Numbered from the stretch's first letter, positions 7,150 to 16,688 are shown. The stretch is DNA of 57,209 nucleotides from Alkalibacterium sp. MB6 (GCF_009935905.1 NZ_PREX01000017.1:1-57209), one strand, 5' to 3'. The notes: generated from the sequence alone by a model not told the origin. A program made the numbers and translations.

Positions 7150-10100
7150 TTAGGATTTCCCTTTCTGCCACTTGTATTTGTTCTGAAACATGTTCTGTCC
7201 AGGGATCAAGACAAGTTTTCCAGCTTCACATAGTGGGATTATGAACCTGTTATTAAATTGGTTCCGATTTTCAAGTTTCAGATGGTCAAATATCTCTTTG
7301 GGCTTTCTTGGCACTTTGCAGTAGGCTTTTATTTTCTTAACCTCTTTCGAGTTTAGAAGCTCTTCCATCTTGGTTTCTTTTATTGCTTCCTCCAGCTCTT
7401 CTGTGTAATCTTCATTTGAATAATAAATCCAAAACTCAAAGTCATCTGCAAATCGGTATTTAATATTACCCTTCTTATCCATCATGGCACTTAACACATG
7501 CTCTTCAAAGAGCGCCTCAGGAAAATAGTCATTTACTTCGATGTCTATCAATGTATATTTATTTGTCTTCTCCTTGATGCTAAAAAGGCTGTCACCCTTT
7601 TCAATCCTAGGTTTCATGTTGTGATACTGTTTTACATTAAGGATCTTCATTTTCTTGCTGGCTTCTACGAGGCGGCTCAGTCTGTTTTCCTCATCCTTCT
7701 TTTTCTCAATGCGATTAATATACTCGGTGTGCTGATTTCTCAGGTCAATAATTTGGTTTGTTAGGTTATTGATCAGTGTGGTATCCTTTCCCCTTTCGGA
7801 TACTTGCAAATCAACCGCCTTATAGAGTTCTTCATTCATTTCCTTGATTTCTTTCTCCAAGTTCTGCATATGTGTCTTTTCATCAACTGAAAGTTCAAGG
7901 CTCTCAAGATAGTCATTCATCCACTTTATGAACCGTTTGCTTTCATGCAGTTTGCAGATTGTTTTATGGAAATTATAGTCCAGGTAGTACCCTAGTACCG
8001 ACTCCTTCACCTTACAGGTGGATCCACTAATTTTACTCGAATTTCTGCACCGCCAAAGACCTCCATGTTTAGTTCCATCCCCTTCCCCATATCTGGCTAC
8101 CAGGTGCCCACACTCCTTACATATGAGTTTCTTATAGTAACAAGGACGGCCTGCAGTTCCATCTTTGTTCTTCTTGATATAGTCTTTCCTGCGGTTTTCC
8201 TCCATAAGCTCTTGAACACGTTCGAAGAGTTCCTTTTCAATAATCGCTTCATGGTGCTCCTCAATGTAATATTTAGGAAGCAATCCATCGTTCTTCTTTA
8301 TGCCTTGATCCGATAATAATTTGGGTGATACATATTTCTGGTACTCGTAATCCCCGATGTATTTCTCATTCTCCAGGATTATTTTGATGGTATTGTAGTG
8401 CCAGCGGTCATTTCCTTTTTTGGTTTTTATCCGCTTCTTTCTCAAATAATCCATGATTTCATAAATGGTTTTACCTTCAGCGTACATTTCAAACAGAAGT
8501 CTGACCACCGTTGCTTCTTCCTCTACAATGTGCCACACACGATTTTTATCGATATGGTAGCCATAGATATCTGTTGCTCTATTTACCGTTCCACGCTGTG
8601 CTAGTCTTTGCATGCCCCAACTGATACTGTTTGACAGGGAGAGCACCTCTTCTTCTGCAACGGTTGCCATCAAGGACAATATCAGCCTGGAGTTGGGATC
8701 ATTGCTTTTAAGTCCTTCTTTTTCAAAATAGCAGATGCAAGGTTTTTCAAGTTCATTCAAATCTTTCAGGGTATCTAATACATCCACTACGTTGCGGCCA
8801 AATCTGGATACCGATTTGGTGAGAATCATATCAATCTTACCAGACTTTGCATCCTTGATCATTCGGTTAAAGTCGTCTCTTCGCTCTTTGTTGGTTCCTG
8901 AAATCCCTTCATCCGCATAGATTCCTGCAAATTCCCACGAGGGATTGGAGAGGATTTTATAATTGTAATATGCCAGCTGCGTTTGAAAGGAAAGTTGCTG
9001 CTCATCCATAAGTGATGACACTCTGCAATAGGCCGCCACTCGGAGTTTCTTCTTTTCCTCACCCTGAAGCTTGCTCATTCTATTTCGAAGGATGCTGTTT
9101 TTCAGGTCGTCCAAATCCTTTATAGTAAGTCCGTCTTCAAGTTTAACCACATCAGGCATACTGAAACTTGTGGGTGGTGAACCATATGAAGTCATGTCAC
9201 GTTTTTTTTGTAAAGTAGGCACTGTCTCTTCTCCTTTCCTCTTAATGCTTTGTATACTCACACTCTCCTTCTTTGATATCTCTATTAATGGTGTTCTGTT
9301 GCTAGTAGGAGCCAGATCATTTTGGCTTACAATCTTCTTTTCTCGCTCCGCTTTCTTTTTAGAGAAGGCTTCGCTAATTCTCGATATCTCCTCTTCGCCT
9401 ATGATTGTTTGAGTCTCGTCAATCCAATCCACGGAAAATGCCTTGTTTGAGAAAACAGTGAATGATAAAATCCAAGCTCTCACTCGCTCAATTGTCATGC
9501 TCTCTATAAACATCTTTAAGTCTGTAGCTGTTTTCAGCCAATCCAATGCTTCTTCACGGTATTTCCTGTCCTCTTCTATTCTATTAGCCTTCTCTTCGAA
9601 GACTTTATAAGCTTCTCGCAATTCATCTACCGTCTCATCCTGCGCCCTTATGGTTGCAATCTCTATCTCTGTGAAGAATTTCAGTCGGTGAAACTCAAAA
9701 TTATCATTTTGATTGATTCGCTTAAGCATCTTCTCAAGCTCCCTCAACACGATTAAAAAGTCATTGTTCAGCTCCGCTTCACTGCGTTCTTTGGGATCAT
9801 GAACTTTAAACCTTATTTTCTCTCGCTCTTTCTGCACCTCAAGCTTTACTCCGAGCATCCGAGAGAAGATTGCCTGAAGCCCCATCTCCATCGGTTCATA
9901 TCTTTTTAAGTTGACCGCATCACACAAATCCGAAGATATAATAGCATCTGCACACCAATAACTGTAGATCCCTTTCATTAGGATGCTCTTCCCGCAACGA
10001 CCACAAACCATTCTCGAGCGAAGGGGGTTCTCCATTTTCTTCTTTTTAGCTCTCCTAGGCTTTGTGATGGATTGTACTCTCATCTGGGCCTTATCAAAGG

Positions 10101-11001
10101 TTTCTTGTGCAATGATTTGGGGATGACTGTCCAAAATCAGGAAGGACTCTCCATTACTTTCACTCTCGATATATTTTCCGGTCAATAGATCCTTTCTCTT
10201 TTTCGACGATTGTTTATTCCCTGTATAAGAAAAGTTCTTTATGATGTTTCCGATTTTTCCTGAAGACCAGTTCTCATTCCCTTTCTTTGTTCTTATTCCT
10301 TTTTTAATCATTTCACCGGCAATATCAGTATAGCTTTGACCTTTAATGAACTGATCAAATACCCACCGTACCACCTTGGCTTCCTCTTCATGAATCACTA
10401 ATTCAGATCCTGTATCAGACTGCACCAGATTATATCCATATGGTTCATTAAAATGCGGCAAGCCCTCATTGATTTTCTTCCTATAGGACATTTTAATACT
10501 GTTGGATAGACTTTCGATGTACTCCTGTGCCATGGCGGCATGGGTCTCAACCACCAAAGAGCTGACCCCTTTTGAGATTTCTGCACCTTCACGCTCAAAA
10601 TAAAGGGTCGTACCTGTATCCTTAAGCTCCTGAATGACTTCAAGGAACTCCTGTGTGTTTCTTGAAAACCTGGCGATGCTCTTTGTCAGAATCAAGTCGA
10701 TTTTTTCTTCCTTGGCATGTCTGAGCATCCTCATAAACCCAGGACGATGTCTTATAGTGCCACCGGAAATGCCGTCATCCATATACACGCCAACGAATTT
10801 CCAGTTTGGTTTGTTGTAGATGTAGTTACTGTAATAGCTGACCTGGTTCTCCAGTGAGTTGATATTTTCCTTCCCGCTGCTTACTCTGCAGTAAGCGGCT
10901 ACTCGTATCCCTTCCTTGTTGCTATTAAGTGGCGATTGGTGCATTTCATCCAGAGGATCCCACAGCGTATGGACCCACATGGCCTTATCTTTTTCATTCA
11001 A
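7150..11001 (-). CDS. Double large serine recombinase (two fused recombinases)
   Basis: This 1283-residue protein holds two complete large serine recombinases head to tail. Half one: resolvase domain about 33-170 with AAYCRVSS (nucleophile Ser41) and TKSIARFSRN; recombinase domain about 190-290; zinc ribbon starting at Cys333/Cys336; coiled coil to about 550. A charged linker (about 550-640) follows. Half two repeats the plan: AAYCRVSS (Ser662), TKSVSRFGRN, recombinase domain, zinc ribbon from Cys961/Cys964, coiled coil, and a basic C-terminal helix-turn-helix-like tail. Usual family length is 450-600. Both nucleophiles and helix-E arginines are present, so both halves may be active. The start is TTG at 11001 with AAAGGAG 8 bp ahead. 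It is the last of three tandem recombinase genes, 130 bp after the second. Such enzymes integrate and excise elements; a natural tandem fusion is unusual. Confidence 0.93.
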   Translation of the reverse strand: MNEKDKAMWVHTLWDPLDEMHQSPLNSNKEGIRVAAYCRVSSGKENINSLENQVSYYSNYIYNKPNWKFVGVYMDDGISGGTIRHRPGFMRMLRHAKEEKIDLILTKSIARFSRNTQEFLEVIQELKDTGTTLYFEREGAEISKGVSSLVVETHAAMAQEYIESLSNSIKMSYRKKINEGLPHFNEPYGYNLVQSDTGSELVIHEEEAKVVRWVFDQFIKGQSYTDIAGEMIKKGIRTKKGNENWSSGKIGNIIKNFSYTGNKQSSKKRKDLLTGKYIESESNGESFLILDSHPQIIAQETFDKAQMRVQSITKPRRAKKKKMENPLRSRMVCGRCGKSILMKGIYSYWCADAIISSDLCDAVNLKRYEPMEMGLQAIFSRMLGVKLEVQKEREKIRFKVHDPKERSEAELNNDFLIVLRELEKMLKRINQNDNFEFHRLKFFTEIEIATIRAQDETVDELREAYKVFEEKANRIEEDRKYREEALDWLKTATDLKMFIESMTIERVRAWILSFTVFSNKAFSVDWIDETQTIIGEEEISRISEAFSKKKAEREKKIVSQNDLAPTSNRTPLIEISKKESVSIQSIKRKGEETVPTLQKKRDMTSYGSPPTSFSMPDVVKLEDGLTIKDLDDLKNSILRNRMSKLQGEEKKKLRVAAYCRVSSLMDEQQLSFQTQLAYYNYKILSNPSWEFAGIYADEGISGTNKERRDDFNRMIKDAKSGKIDMILTKSVSRFGRNVVDVLDTLKDLNELEKPCICYFEKEGLKSNDPNSRLILSLMATVAEEEVLSLSNSISWGMQRLAQRGTVNRATDIYGYHIDKNRVWHIVEEEATVVRLLFEMYAEGKTIYEIMDYLRKKRIKTKKGNDRWHYNTIKIILENEKYIGDYEYQKYVSPKLLSDQGIKKNDGLLPKYYIEEHHEAIIEKELFERVQELMEENRRKDYIKKNKDGTAGRPCYYKKLICKECGHLVARYGEGDGTKHGGLWRCRNSSKISGSTCKVKESVLGYYLDYNFHKTICKLHESKRFIKWMNDYLESLELSVDEKTHMQNLEKEIKEMNEELYKAVDLQVSERGKDTTLINNLTNQIIDLRNQHTEYINRIEKKKDEENRLSRLVEASKKMKILNVKQYHNMKPRIEKGDSLFSIKEKTNKYTLIDIEVNDYFPEALFEEHVLSAMMDKKGNIKYRFADDFEFWIYYSNEDYTEELEEAIKETKMEELLNSKEVKKIKAYCKVPRKPKEIFDHLKLENRNQFNNRFIIPLCEAGKLVLIPGQNMFQNKYKWQKGKS

Positions 11002-11077
11002 TTAAAAAACTCCTTTCCCTTATAAAGATTGGCTTGTCGGTATGTTCCCTCTGTATGAAACATATTGCAAGTACAAT

Positions 11078-11094
11078 CTCCTTAGGTTAAGGAG
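11078..11094. repeat. Small palindrome between recombinase genes
   Basis: CTCCTTA-GGT-TAAGGAG gives a 7-bp stem in the 130-bp gap between the second and the fused recombinase genes. On the minus strand it is not followed by a T-run. It may be a recombinase or regulator site, or an RNA structure that separates expression of the two genes. Confidence 0.35.
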
Positions 11095-11131
11095 TTTCTT
11101 CTATATTTACTCTTTTATTCTGCTTCTGGAT

Positions 11132-12847
11132 TTATTCCTGTTTGTTGTCTATCTTGGTCAAGTCGGTTATATCCAGTGACTCAATTGGTTTCTTGCCTCG
11201 CTTCCAGCCTTGTGTTTTTCGACTGACGCCACATTTAAAGATGAATTCCAATCCGTAATCTTTATGAAGAATGCCCCGCTCCACTATCTTCTTGAACATC
11301 TCTGCATCAAACGTTTCAAAGTCATCCAGTCTCTTGAGATAACCCAGTAGCAATTCAAGATTCTCTGTTAGTTTAATGCTCTCATCCTTGTTTCTCATGA
11401 GCATTTCCTGTTCCTGCTGATAGATTTGAACTTCATAGATAAGGTTTCTTAAGGCGGCATCATAGATCGAATCGTTTGTCACATTTTCCCGCATGCTCAT
11501 ATCACTGATCTGGTCACTGATGCGGTCTATGATTTCTTCAAGTTCCTCCAGTCGTTCATTTTCTTCCTTGGTCAGGCTGACCTCTCTGATGGCTTTCTCA
11601 CCGTCTATTTTTATCTGGTCCAGCTCCTTTGTCATGCGAAGGAGCATCTGATTGTAGGCGCCCTCGATGACTTCTTCCCACATGTACTTCTCGTTGCATT
11701 CGATGTCACACTTAACGCGCTGGGATGCAGTTCTGCAGTGCCACACAGTAAACTTGTAAGGCTTACCGTTCTTCCTGGAAGTCATGCGCCTTCTGTTAAC
11801 GGGCATGCCACAGTGGCCACAAAAGAGCATATTTGAAAATGGCGCTCGGTTGCTGTAACAGCTTCTGTAATTCCCGTCTGGATCATGGAGCATTTTTCTG
11901 CGTCTATCCAGCTCCTTTTGAGCAGCATTCCAGTCTGCTTCTGATACGATTGGTGGGTGGTGGTTTCGGATGAAATACTGTGGTTTATGATTTTTGTTCC
12001 TTACCCTTTTATGGCTGAGTGGATCCAGGGTGACTGACTTCTGACAAAGGGCGTGGCCACAGTACTTTTCATTCTTGATGATTTTGTAGACCGCATCACT
12101 GGTCCACTTGGTGTTGCCCCTTGCCGTCTTTTCCTTGTCTCTGGTGAGTTCCTTGGCGATGATCGGTGTTCCCTTCCCATTGAGGAAGTCTCTAAAAATT
12201 CTTCTGACCGTCTTGGCTTGGGCTTCGTCAATAATCAGATTACCTTCTTCATCTTCATCGTAACCCAGGAAATAGGTGGTGGGGATGTGGGGGATCCCTT
12301 GAGAAAAGCGTTTTGTAACACCCCAGCTTACGTTGGCACTGATGGTTCTACTCTCCTCTTCCATTACCGAAGCAATGACCACCAGGATGGTTTCAGACTG
12401 GCTGTCCAAGGTGTTGATCCCCTCTTTGTCGAAGATGATGCCCACTGGTTTGTCCAGATTCTTAAGCATCCTGACATAGGTCAGACAGTCCAATGTATTT
12501 CTGGCAAATCGACTGATGGATTTTGTGATGATGTAATCAAATTTGCCTTCTTTGGCATCCTTAATCATTTCATTGAATCCTGTTCGGTATCTGGTGTTGG
12601 TTCCTGTCACCCCCTCATCGCTGTAGACTCTGTAGAGTTCCCAGTCTGGCTTTCGGTTGATGTACTCTTCAAAATATGAAACCTGAAGCCTATAACTGGA
12701 CTGCTGATCCTCTTCCAGTGTGGAGACTCTGGCATATGCCGCCACACGTACTTTCTTCTCTTCTCCATCTTCCCCTCTTGGGACATTCATATTGGCAGGT
12801 ATGACTCTTACTCTTGGATTCATAGGTGCATTTCTATTTTGTGTCAT
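11132..12847 (-). CDS. Large serine recombinase 2
   Basis: This 571-residue site-specific recombinase has a resolvase catalytic domain (about 34-175) with AAYARVST (nucleophile Ser42) and TKSISRFARN, a recombinase domain, a zinc ribbon (CGHCGMPVNRR followed by a second Cys pair) and a long coiled coil (about 410-500). Members integrate or excise mobile DNA through a covalent serine-DNA link. The ATG is preceded by GGGAGGG and overlaps the end of recombinase 1 by 14 bp, so translation is coupled. It and its neighbours probably work together, as in other elements with recombinase triplets; which one is the integrase cannot be told from sequence alone. Confidence 0.93.
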   Translation of the reverse strand: MTQNRNAPMNPRVRVIPANMNVPRGEDGEEKKVRVAAYARVSTLEEDQQSSYRLQVSYFEEYINRKPDWELYRVYSDEGVTGTNTRYRTGFNEMIKDAKEGKFDYIITKSISRFARNTLDCLTYVRMLKNLDKPVGIIFDKEGINTLDSQSETILVVIASVMEEESRTISANVSWGVTKRFSQGIPHIPTTYFLGYDEDEEGNLIIDEAQAKTVRRIFRDFLNGKGTPIIAKELTRDKEKTARGNTKWTSDAVYKIIKNEKYCGHALCQKSVTLDPLSHKRVRNKNHKPQYFIRNHHPPIVSEADWNAAQKELDRRRKMLHDPDGNYRSCYSNRAPFSNMLFCGHCGMPVNRRRMTSRKNGKPYKFTVWHCRTASQRVKCDIECNEKYMWEEVIEGAYNQMLLRMTKELDQIKIDGEKAIREVSLTKEENERLEELEEIIDRISDQISDMSMRENVTNDSIYDAALRNLIYEVQIYQQEQEMLMRNKDESIKLTENLELLLGYLKRLDDFETFDAEMFKKIVERGILHKDYGLEFIFKCGVSRKTQGWKRGKKPIESLDITDLTKIDNKQE

Positions 12848-14447
12848 CGTATAGCCCTCCCTTCAGCTGTCCAACAACCATTTCACTTCCGTCAATCCAT
12901 TTGATGGTAAATAAATAAGGTGACTCCACAGTTATGTGAATCACCCAGGCTCTTATGAAAGCAGTATCCATTAGTTGATTGATGGCTTTATCTGAACCCT
13001 TCAGGGTTTTTAGCTTATTCAGTGAAGCCTCTCTAAAGGCGTGATCCTTGTCAAACGCCTCCCAAAGCTTAGCCTTTTCATTGATTCTTGCCTCTATTTC
13101 CATTCTTTGTTTTCGGATATCTTCTGTATCCTCGTTTTTTATAATCGCCCGATTCTCAGCGATCAGACATTTCTCGAGTTCCACCCTCAACAGGTTTTGT
13201 TCTCGTTCTCTGACTGCTTCTGCACTGGATAGTTCCTTCATCAGATGCTTAATGAGAAGACCGTCATTGGTTCTGTTGTCAATGCTATACCTTCTTTCAA
13301 AGCCCTCAATGAGGAGCTTGTCAATCTTCGCTTCTTCAATAGGGAGTGCTTTGCATAAGAGCTTGCTTTTAATATTGGATGAACATCTCCAGCGTGTTTT
13401 TCTTGTCTGCATACCATAGCGGTGATAGTTCTTTCCGCAGCTCGAGCAGATGATTCTGCTTGACATAGGCGTTCTTTTAACGGTTCCTCTTTCTGTTTCC
13501 GTTTTATTTCTATTCATAATATTCTGAACCGCATCGAAATCTTCCTTAGAAATGATGCCTTCGTGGTGATCCTCCACATAGTACTGTGGTTTTTGACCTG
13601 TATTCACAACCTTTTTATGTGATCTGAAATCCAAGGTATAGGTTTTTCTGCTCAGCACATCCCCCGTGTATCTTTCGTTGGTAAGCATGCTGGCAATATT
13701 ACCGCCATCCCAGTCTATCTCTCCAGAACGTTTTCTGTAGCCCCTTCTTATAAAGTGAGTGGAGATATCCTTCAGCCCATAACCCGTCAAATAGAGGTCA
13801 TAAGCTTCTCTTACGATTCTCGCTTCCCTTTCGACAATTTCCCACTCCTTGTTTTTGTTGATCTGGTAACCAAAGAGTTGTCCTACCACTACCTCACCCC
13901 TTTCAAACCGTTTGTTCAAGGCCCATTCTATGTTCTCTGAGGTATTTTTACTTTCTTCCTCGGCAAAGGTAGCAAGAATCTTGATCAGCAGCGAACTAGT
14001 CATATCCTTGGTATTAAGCCTCTCCTTCTCAAAAATCACCTGGACGTTCTTTTCTGTCAGCTGTCTTACTATATCCATGGTATCCACGACATTCCTTGCA
14101 AACCTTGAGATGGATTTGCAGATGATAATGTCAATGTCTCCGTTCAGGGCATTTCGAATCAGGCGGTTAAAGCCCGTCCTTTTGGACATATCCGTTCCAG
14201 ACTTTCCCTTGTCTGAATAAACCCCTGCGTAAATCCACTCTGGCTTTGACCGGATGTAGTTCGTATAATGGATGATCTGGTTTTCCAGTGACCCAAGCTG
14301 AAGCTCCTCTTCCGTGCTCACCCTACAGTAGGCGGCCACCCTCGGTTCTTTGGTGACGCCTGTGGGTTTCATGGCTGTAAATCTCGTTGTTGTGTGCATA
14401 TTGAATCCCTGGTCTTGAACAGGGATCTCCTGGACATTTGGTTGCAT
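12834..14447 (-). CDS. Large serine recombinase 1
   Basis: This 537-residue protein is the first recombinase of the triplet. Visible parts are AAYCRVST (nucleophile Ser44), CKSISRFARN, a recombinase domain with DNA-binding repeats, a zinc ribbon (CSSCGKNYHR, then CSSNIKSKLLC) and a coiled coil. I start it at ATG 14447 because AAAGGAGG lies 8 bp ahead; the open frame extends 29 codons further up but without a ribosome site and through a terminator-like hairpin. The gene is preceded by one copy of the four-copy phage promoter element (14577-14606) and a leader hairpin. Its stop overlaps the next recombinase start. Confidence 0.93.
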   Translation of the reverse strand: MQPNVQEIPVQDQGFNMHTTTRFTAMKPTGVTKEPRVAAYCRVSTEEELQLGSLENQIIHYTNYIRSKPEWIYAGVYSDKGKSGTDMSKRTGFNRLIRNALNGDIDIIICKSISRFARNVVDTMDIVRQLTEKNVQVIFEKERLNTKDMTSSLLIKILATFAEEESKNTSENIEWALNKRFERGEVVVGQLFGYQINKNKEWEIVEREARIVREAYDLYLTGYGLKDISTHFIRRGYRKRSGEIDWDGGNIASMLTNERYTGDVLSRKTYTLDFRSHKKVVNTGQKPQYYVEDHHEGIISKEDFDAVQNIMNRNKTETERGTVKRTPMSSRIICSSCGKNYHRYGMQTRKTRWRCSSNIKSKLLCKALPIEEAKIDKLLIEGFERRYSIDNRTNDGLLIKHLMKELSSAEAVREREQNLLRVELEKCLIAENRAIIKNEDTEDIRKQRMEIEARINEKAKLWEAFDKDHAFREASLNKLKTLKGSDKAINQLMDTAFIRAWVIHITVESPYLFTIKWIDGSEMVVGQLKGGLYDDTK

Positions 14448-14513
14448 CCTTTCTTCCTCCTTTCTTTTCATCCTTGGATTCGCATCATGTTGCGTAATTG
14501 TCTTAATCCAAAG

Positions 14514-14556
14514 AATAAAAATAAAAATCCTCAAAGCCTTAGAAACACTTGGCTTT
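14514..14556 (-). terminator. Leader hairpin with T-rich run before recombinase operon
   Basis: On the minus strand AAAGCC at 14556-14551 pairs with GGCTTT at 14538-14533 and is followed by a T-rich tract (two runs of five T). It lies between the promoter element and the ATG at 14447, so it would attenuate recombinase expression rather than end an upstream gene. Confidence 0.4.
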
Positions 14557-14576
14557 CAAAGCTTTTCGGTCATTAC

Positions 14577-14606
14577 ATATATCACTCTAAACCGAGTATT
14601 TATCCA
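14577..14606 (-). promoter_or_regulatory. Copy 1 of the phage promoter-like element
   Basis: The core TTTAGAGTGATATATGTA on the minus strand is identical to copies at 36.3 and 38.7 kb and nearly so at 37.0 kb. Here the -35 position, 18 bp from ATATAT, reads TGGATA rather than TTGCTA. It lies about 130 bp before the first recombinase ATG. Confidence 0.6.
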
Positions 14607-14627
14607 GTACTATCTGGCTGAAACAGG

Positions 14628-14666
14628 ATAAAAAACAAGAGAGCCAATGCCTTCGCATCAACTCTC
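14628..14666 (-). terminator. Strong terminator of the late operon
   Basis: On the minus strand a 12-bp stem (with three G-T pairs) closes a GAAG tetraloop and is followed by TTGTTTTTT. A second small hairpin (CCCTG-N7-CAGGG) lies just upstream at 14672-14688. It stands about 105 bp after the amidase stop and insulates the recombinase operon from late transcription. Confidence 0.85.
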
Positions 14667-14771
14667 CAGTTCCCTGTTTCCATCAGGGTTTTAATACATT
14701 TTGATGGTGCTATCTGCACCCGTTTTACACATAACTTTAAAAGAGAACTCATACCTAAACTCCATCGCTTC

Positions 14772-15752
14772 CTATTCGAATTTCATGTAAGCATCAAACC
14801 CTGCCTTTTTCAGTTTAGTCATCAGCGCATCTGCATTATTTTTATTTTCAAAGGTTCCTACCTGAACTCGGTAAAGCTTCTTACCCTCGGATGTTCCTGT
14901 ATCTGCCTTTACACCCTTACTGATCAGATTAATGAAGTCCTTATCGACCCAGGTCATAATCCCATCACTGTCTTCCCAATTACTCTTATTTATTTTCTTG
15001 CCAAGAAGCACACAGGTCTTGCCGCCTTTTACCACAGGCTTCCCAACAGATTGGGTTTGGGTAATCAGATGGTAACTTCCCTTTACCCAGGACGGGATTG
15101 CAGGCCCTCCTGGATAATACAGACCGGCAGACGCTTTGATTTCAACGATATCTCCCACTTCAAAATCCCCATCGTCCCCAGTAGAAGACTCACTCACCAG
15201 TGCCTTTCTTACAGCAGTTCTAAAGGTGTCCATGCTCTCTCCGTGCTTGGGGAACCAATGCCCGACATCGGAGTGGTTAGAAGCAATCCCCTTCTTGTTA
15301 CCTTCCGCATGACTGATGATGTCTTTTTCTGTAAGTCCGTATTGTCTGCAAAGATGGACACAAAGATCAACGGCATTCTTAAAGGCAGCTCTAAAGTAGG
15401 CTTCATGCTTCTTCACATCGTAACCGACCATGGTAGAACCCCCTGAATAAGAAAACCCACCCGGTTCACAAATCTCAAAACCGATGTGGGTATTATTCGC
15501 ATCTCCTCCAGCATGCCAGCCTCTGTGGTTCCATGGGAGGTACTGCCAGACTTCTTTATCGTCTAAGAAGGCATGGACACAGACCTGGCGATTGATTTCA
15601 CCCGCCTTGTAGGATTTGTTCCATCGACTAAACCAACCCGCCGCCATGACTCCTGGCGTGGCCGTTGAGTGAACCATGATCCCTTTGGGCGCAATCTTTC
15701 TACCAGCTGTATAACAATCATTTCTTGTCATAAATTTTGTTTTGATTTCCAT
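14772..15752 (-). CDS. Endolysin: N-acetylmuramoyl-L-alanine amidase with SPOR domain
   Basis: This 326-residue lytic enzyme cuts the amide bond between N-acetylmuramic acid and L-Ala in peptidoglycan. The N-terminal Amidase_2 (PGRP-like) domain, about 10-175, shows the zinc-ligand context GIMVHSTATPG, the NHRGWHAGG segment and the late HSDVGHWFPKHG. A linker region at about 200-280 with an SH3-like VGDIVEIKAS segment follows. The last ~35 residues (LYRVQVGTFENKNNADALMTKL) are a SPOR repeat, which binds denuded glycan. No signal peptide is present, so it needs the holin encoded nearby. ATG follows GGAGG. It is the last gene of the late operon. Confidence 0.92.
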   Translation of the reverse strand: MEIKTKFMTRNDCYTAGRKIAPKGIMVHSTATPGVMAAGWFSRWNKSYKAGEINRQVCVHAFLDDKEVWQYLPWNHRGWHAGGDANNTHIGFEICEPGGFSYSGGSTMVGYDVKKHEAYFRAAFKNAVDLCVHLCRQYGLTEKDIISHAEGNKKGIASNHSDVGHWFPKHGESMDTFRTAVRKALVSESSTGDDGDFEVGDIVEIKASAGLYYPGGPAIPSWVKGSYHLITQTQSVGKPVVKGGKTCVLLGKKINKSNWEDSDGIMTWVDKDFINLISKGVKADTGTSEGKKLYRVQVGTFENKNNADALMTKLKKAGFDAYMKFE

Positions 15753-15806
15753 TTATATTCTCCTCCAAAATGAAAACGCCACAGGTGTTAACCCATGACG
15801 CTTCTT

Positions 15807-15983
15807 TTAACATTCATAATCCTGTTCCATTAAATCTCTTTCATCCAAGTCCCTCACTTCAATTTCTTTTCCGCAACTTGGACATCTACCGTAATAGTCC
15901 CTGAATGTCAATGTCCCCTCAAGGTGCATCCTATACTCACGCATGATCACTGTTTTACCACAGGTACATCTGGTCTTTGTCAT
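15807..15983 (-). CDS. Small zinc-ribbon protein
   Basis: This 58-residue protein begins MTKTRCTCGKTV and has a second Cys pair (CPSCGKE), together a four-Cys zinc ribbon. I choose the third possible start (15983) because GGAGG lies 8 bp ahead of it. It lies in the lysis region between amidase and holin. Function unknown; it is similar in plan to its neighbour at 16033. Confidence 0.7.
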   Translation of the reverse strand: MTKTRCTCGKTVIMREYRMHLEGTLTFRDYYGRCPSCGKEIEVRDLDERDLMEQDYEC

Positions 15984-16032
15984 CTTCATCCCCTCCAAAA
16001 GCATTATACGAAGGAGATGACATCTTATTCAG

Positions 16033-16215
16033 CTAATCCAATTTTTCTTCATCGAAAATCTGATCACTGTTTTCGTGCCAGAAGAAATCTAGCGTTTTCT
16101 TGCAGCTCGGACATTCCTCTTGATAGTTCCTTATCACCATTTTGTCACTCTTGAGTACTTTGTAATTGATGACACACAGTGGTTCTTTGCAATAACTACA
16201 ACTTATAAATACCAT
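16033..16215 (-). CDS. Small zinc-ribbon protein
   Basis: This 60-residue protein has CSYCKEP near the start and CPSCKKT in the middle, consistent with a four-Cys zinc site, and an acidic tail. GGAGG-type ribosome site precedes the ATG. It may be a duplicate of the neighbouring 58-residue gene in plan; both have a Y(Q)EECPSC/YYGRCPSC segment. Function unknown. Confidence 0.7.
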   Translation of the reverse strand: MVFISCSYCKEPLCVINYKVLKSDKMVIRNYQEECPSCKKTLDFFWHENSDQIFDEEKLD

Positions 16216-16271
16216 TTGAACACCTCCATAACTTACATATGCAGAAAATGTTCAAATGGCAAAATAATTTA

Positions 16272-16688
16272 TTACTTTCTTTCGGCTTTATCTCCACCAT
16301 CCTTTAGTTGTTCTAATACATCGCGAAGCTTTTCTGGAATAGGTAGTCCCAGTCTTGTAGCATTTTCAATGATACTGATTCCTTCATTTGACAGATAAAA
16401 GAAAATCACTGCCGTTCTGAGAATACCTCCATCACCAATGATATTCTGATCAATGATGTGTGCTACACCTACTAAAGAGAAAATCACCACTTTCTTAAAA
16501 ATACCTCTTGCACCAACGTCACTGGATAAATGCTTCTCAACAATACCGCACATGACGCCAAGGAGATAATCCAAGACAACAAAGGCAATCAGAGCATATA
16601 AAAAACCATCGTAACCTCCTAAAAGCCACCCCAACCAGCCACCAGTACCAGCAATAACCATTTGTGTATATGTCCATATTTCTTTCAT
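16272..16688 (-). CDS. Holin, TcdE/Cph1 (phage_holin_4_1) type
   Basis: This 138-residue membrane protein has about three hydrophobic segments (residues 10-28, 30-48, 67-83) with a GGYDGFLYALIAFVVLDYL region typical of the toxin-secretion/lysis holin family, then an amphipathic, charged C-terminus. It would open the membrane to let the amidase reach the wall. It lies directly after the tail genes, as expected in the late operon. Confidence 0.9.
   Translation of the reverse strand: MKEIWTYTQMVIAGTGGWLGWLLGGYDGFLYALIAFVVLDYLLGVMCGIVEKHLSSDVGARGIFKKVVIFSLVGVAHIIDQNIIGDGGILRTAVIFFYLSNEGISIIENATRLGLPIPEKLRDVLEQLKDGGDKAERK

Noticed and set aside
12053-12679. 208-residue open frame on the plus strand
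   Set aside because: It lies wholly inside the second recombinase gene on the other strand, with no ribosome site and unlikely composition; it is an antisense shadow.
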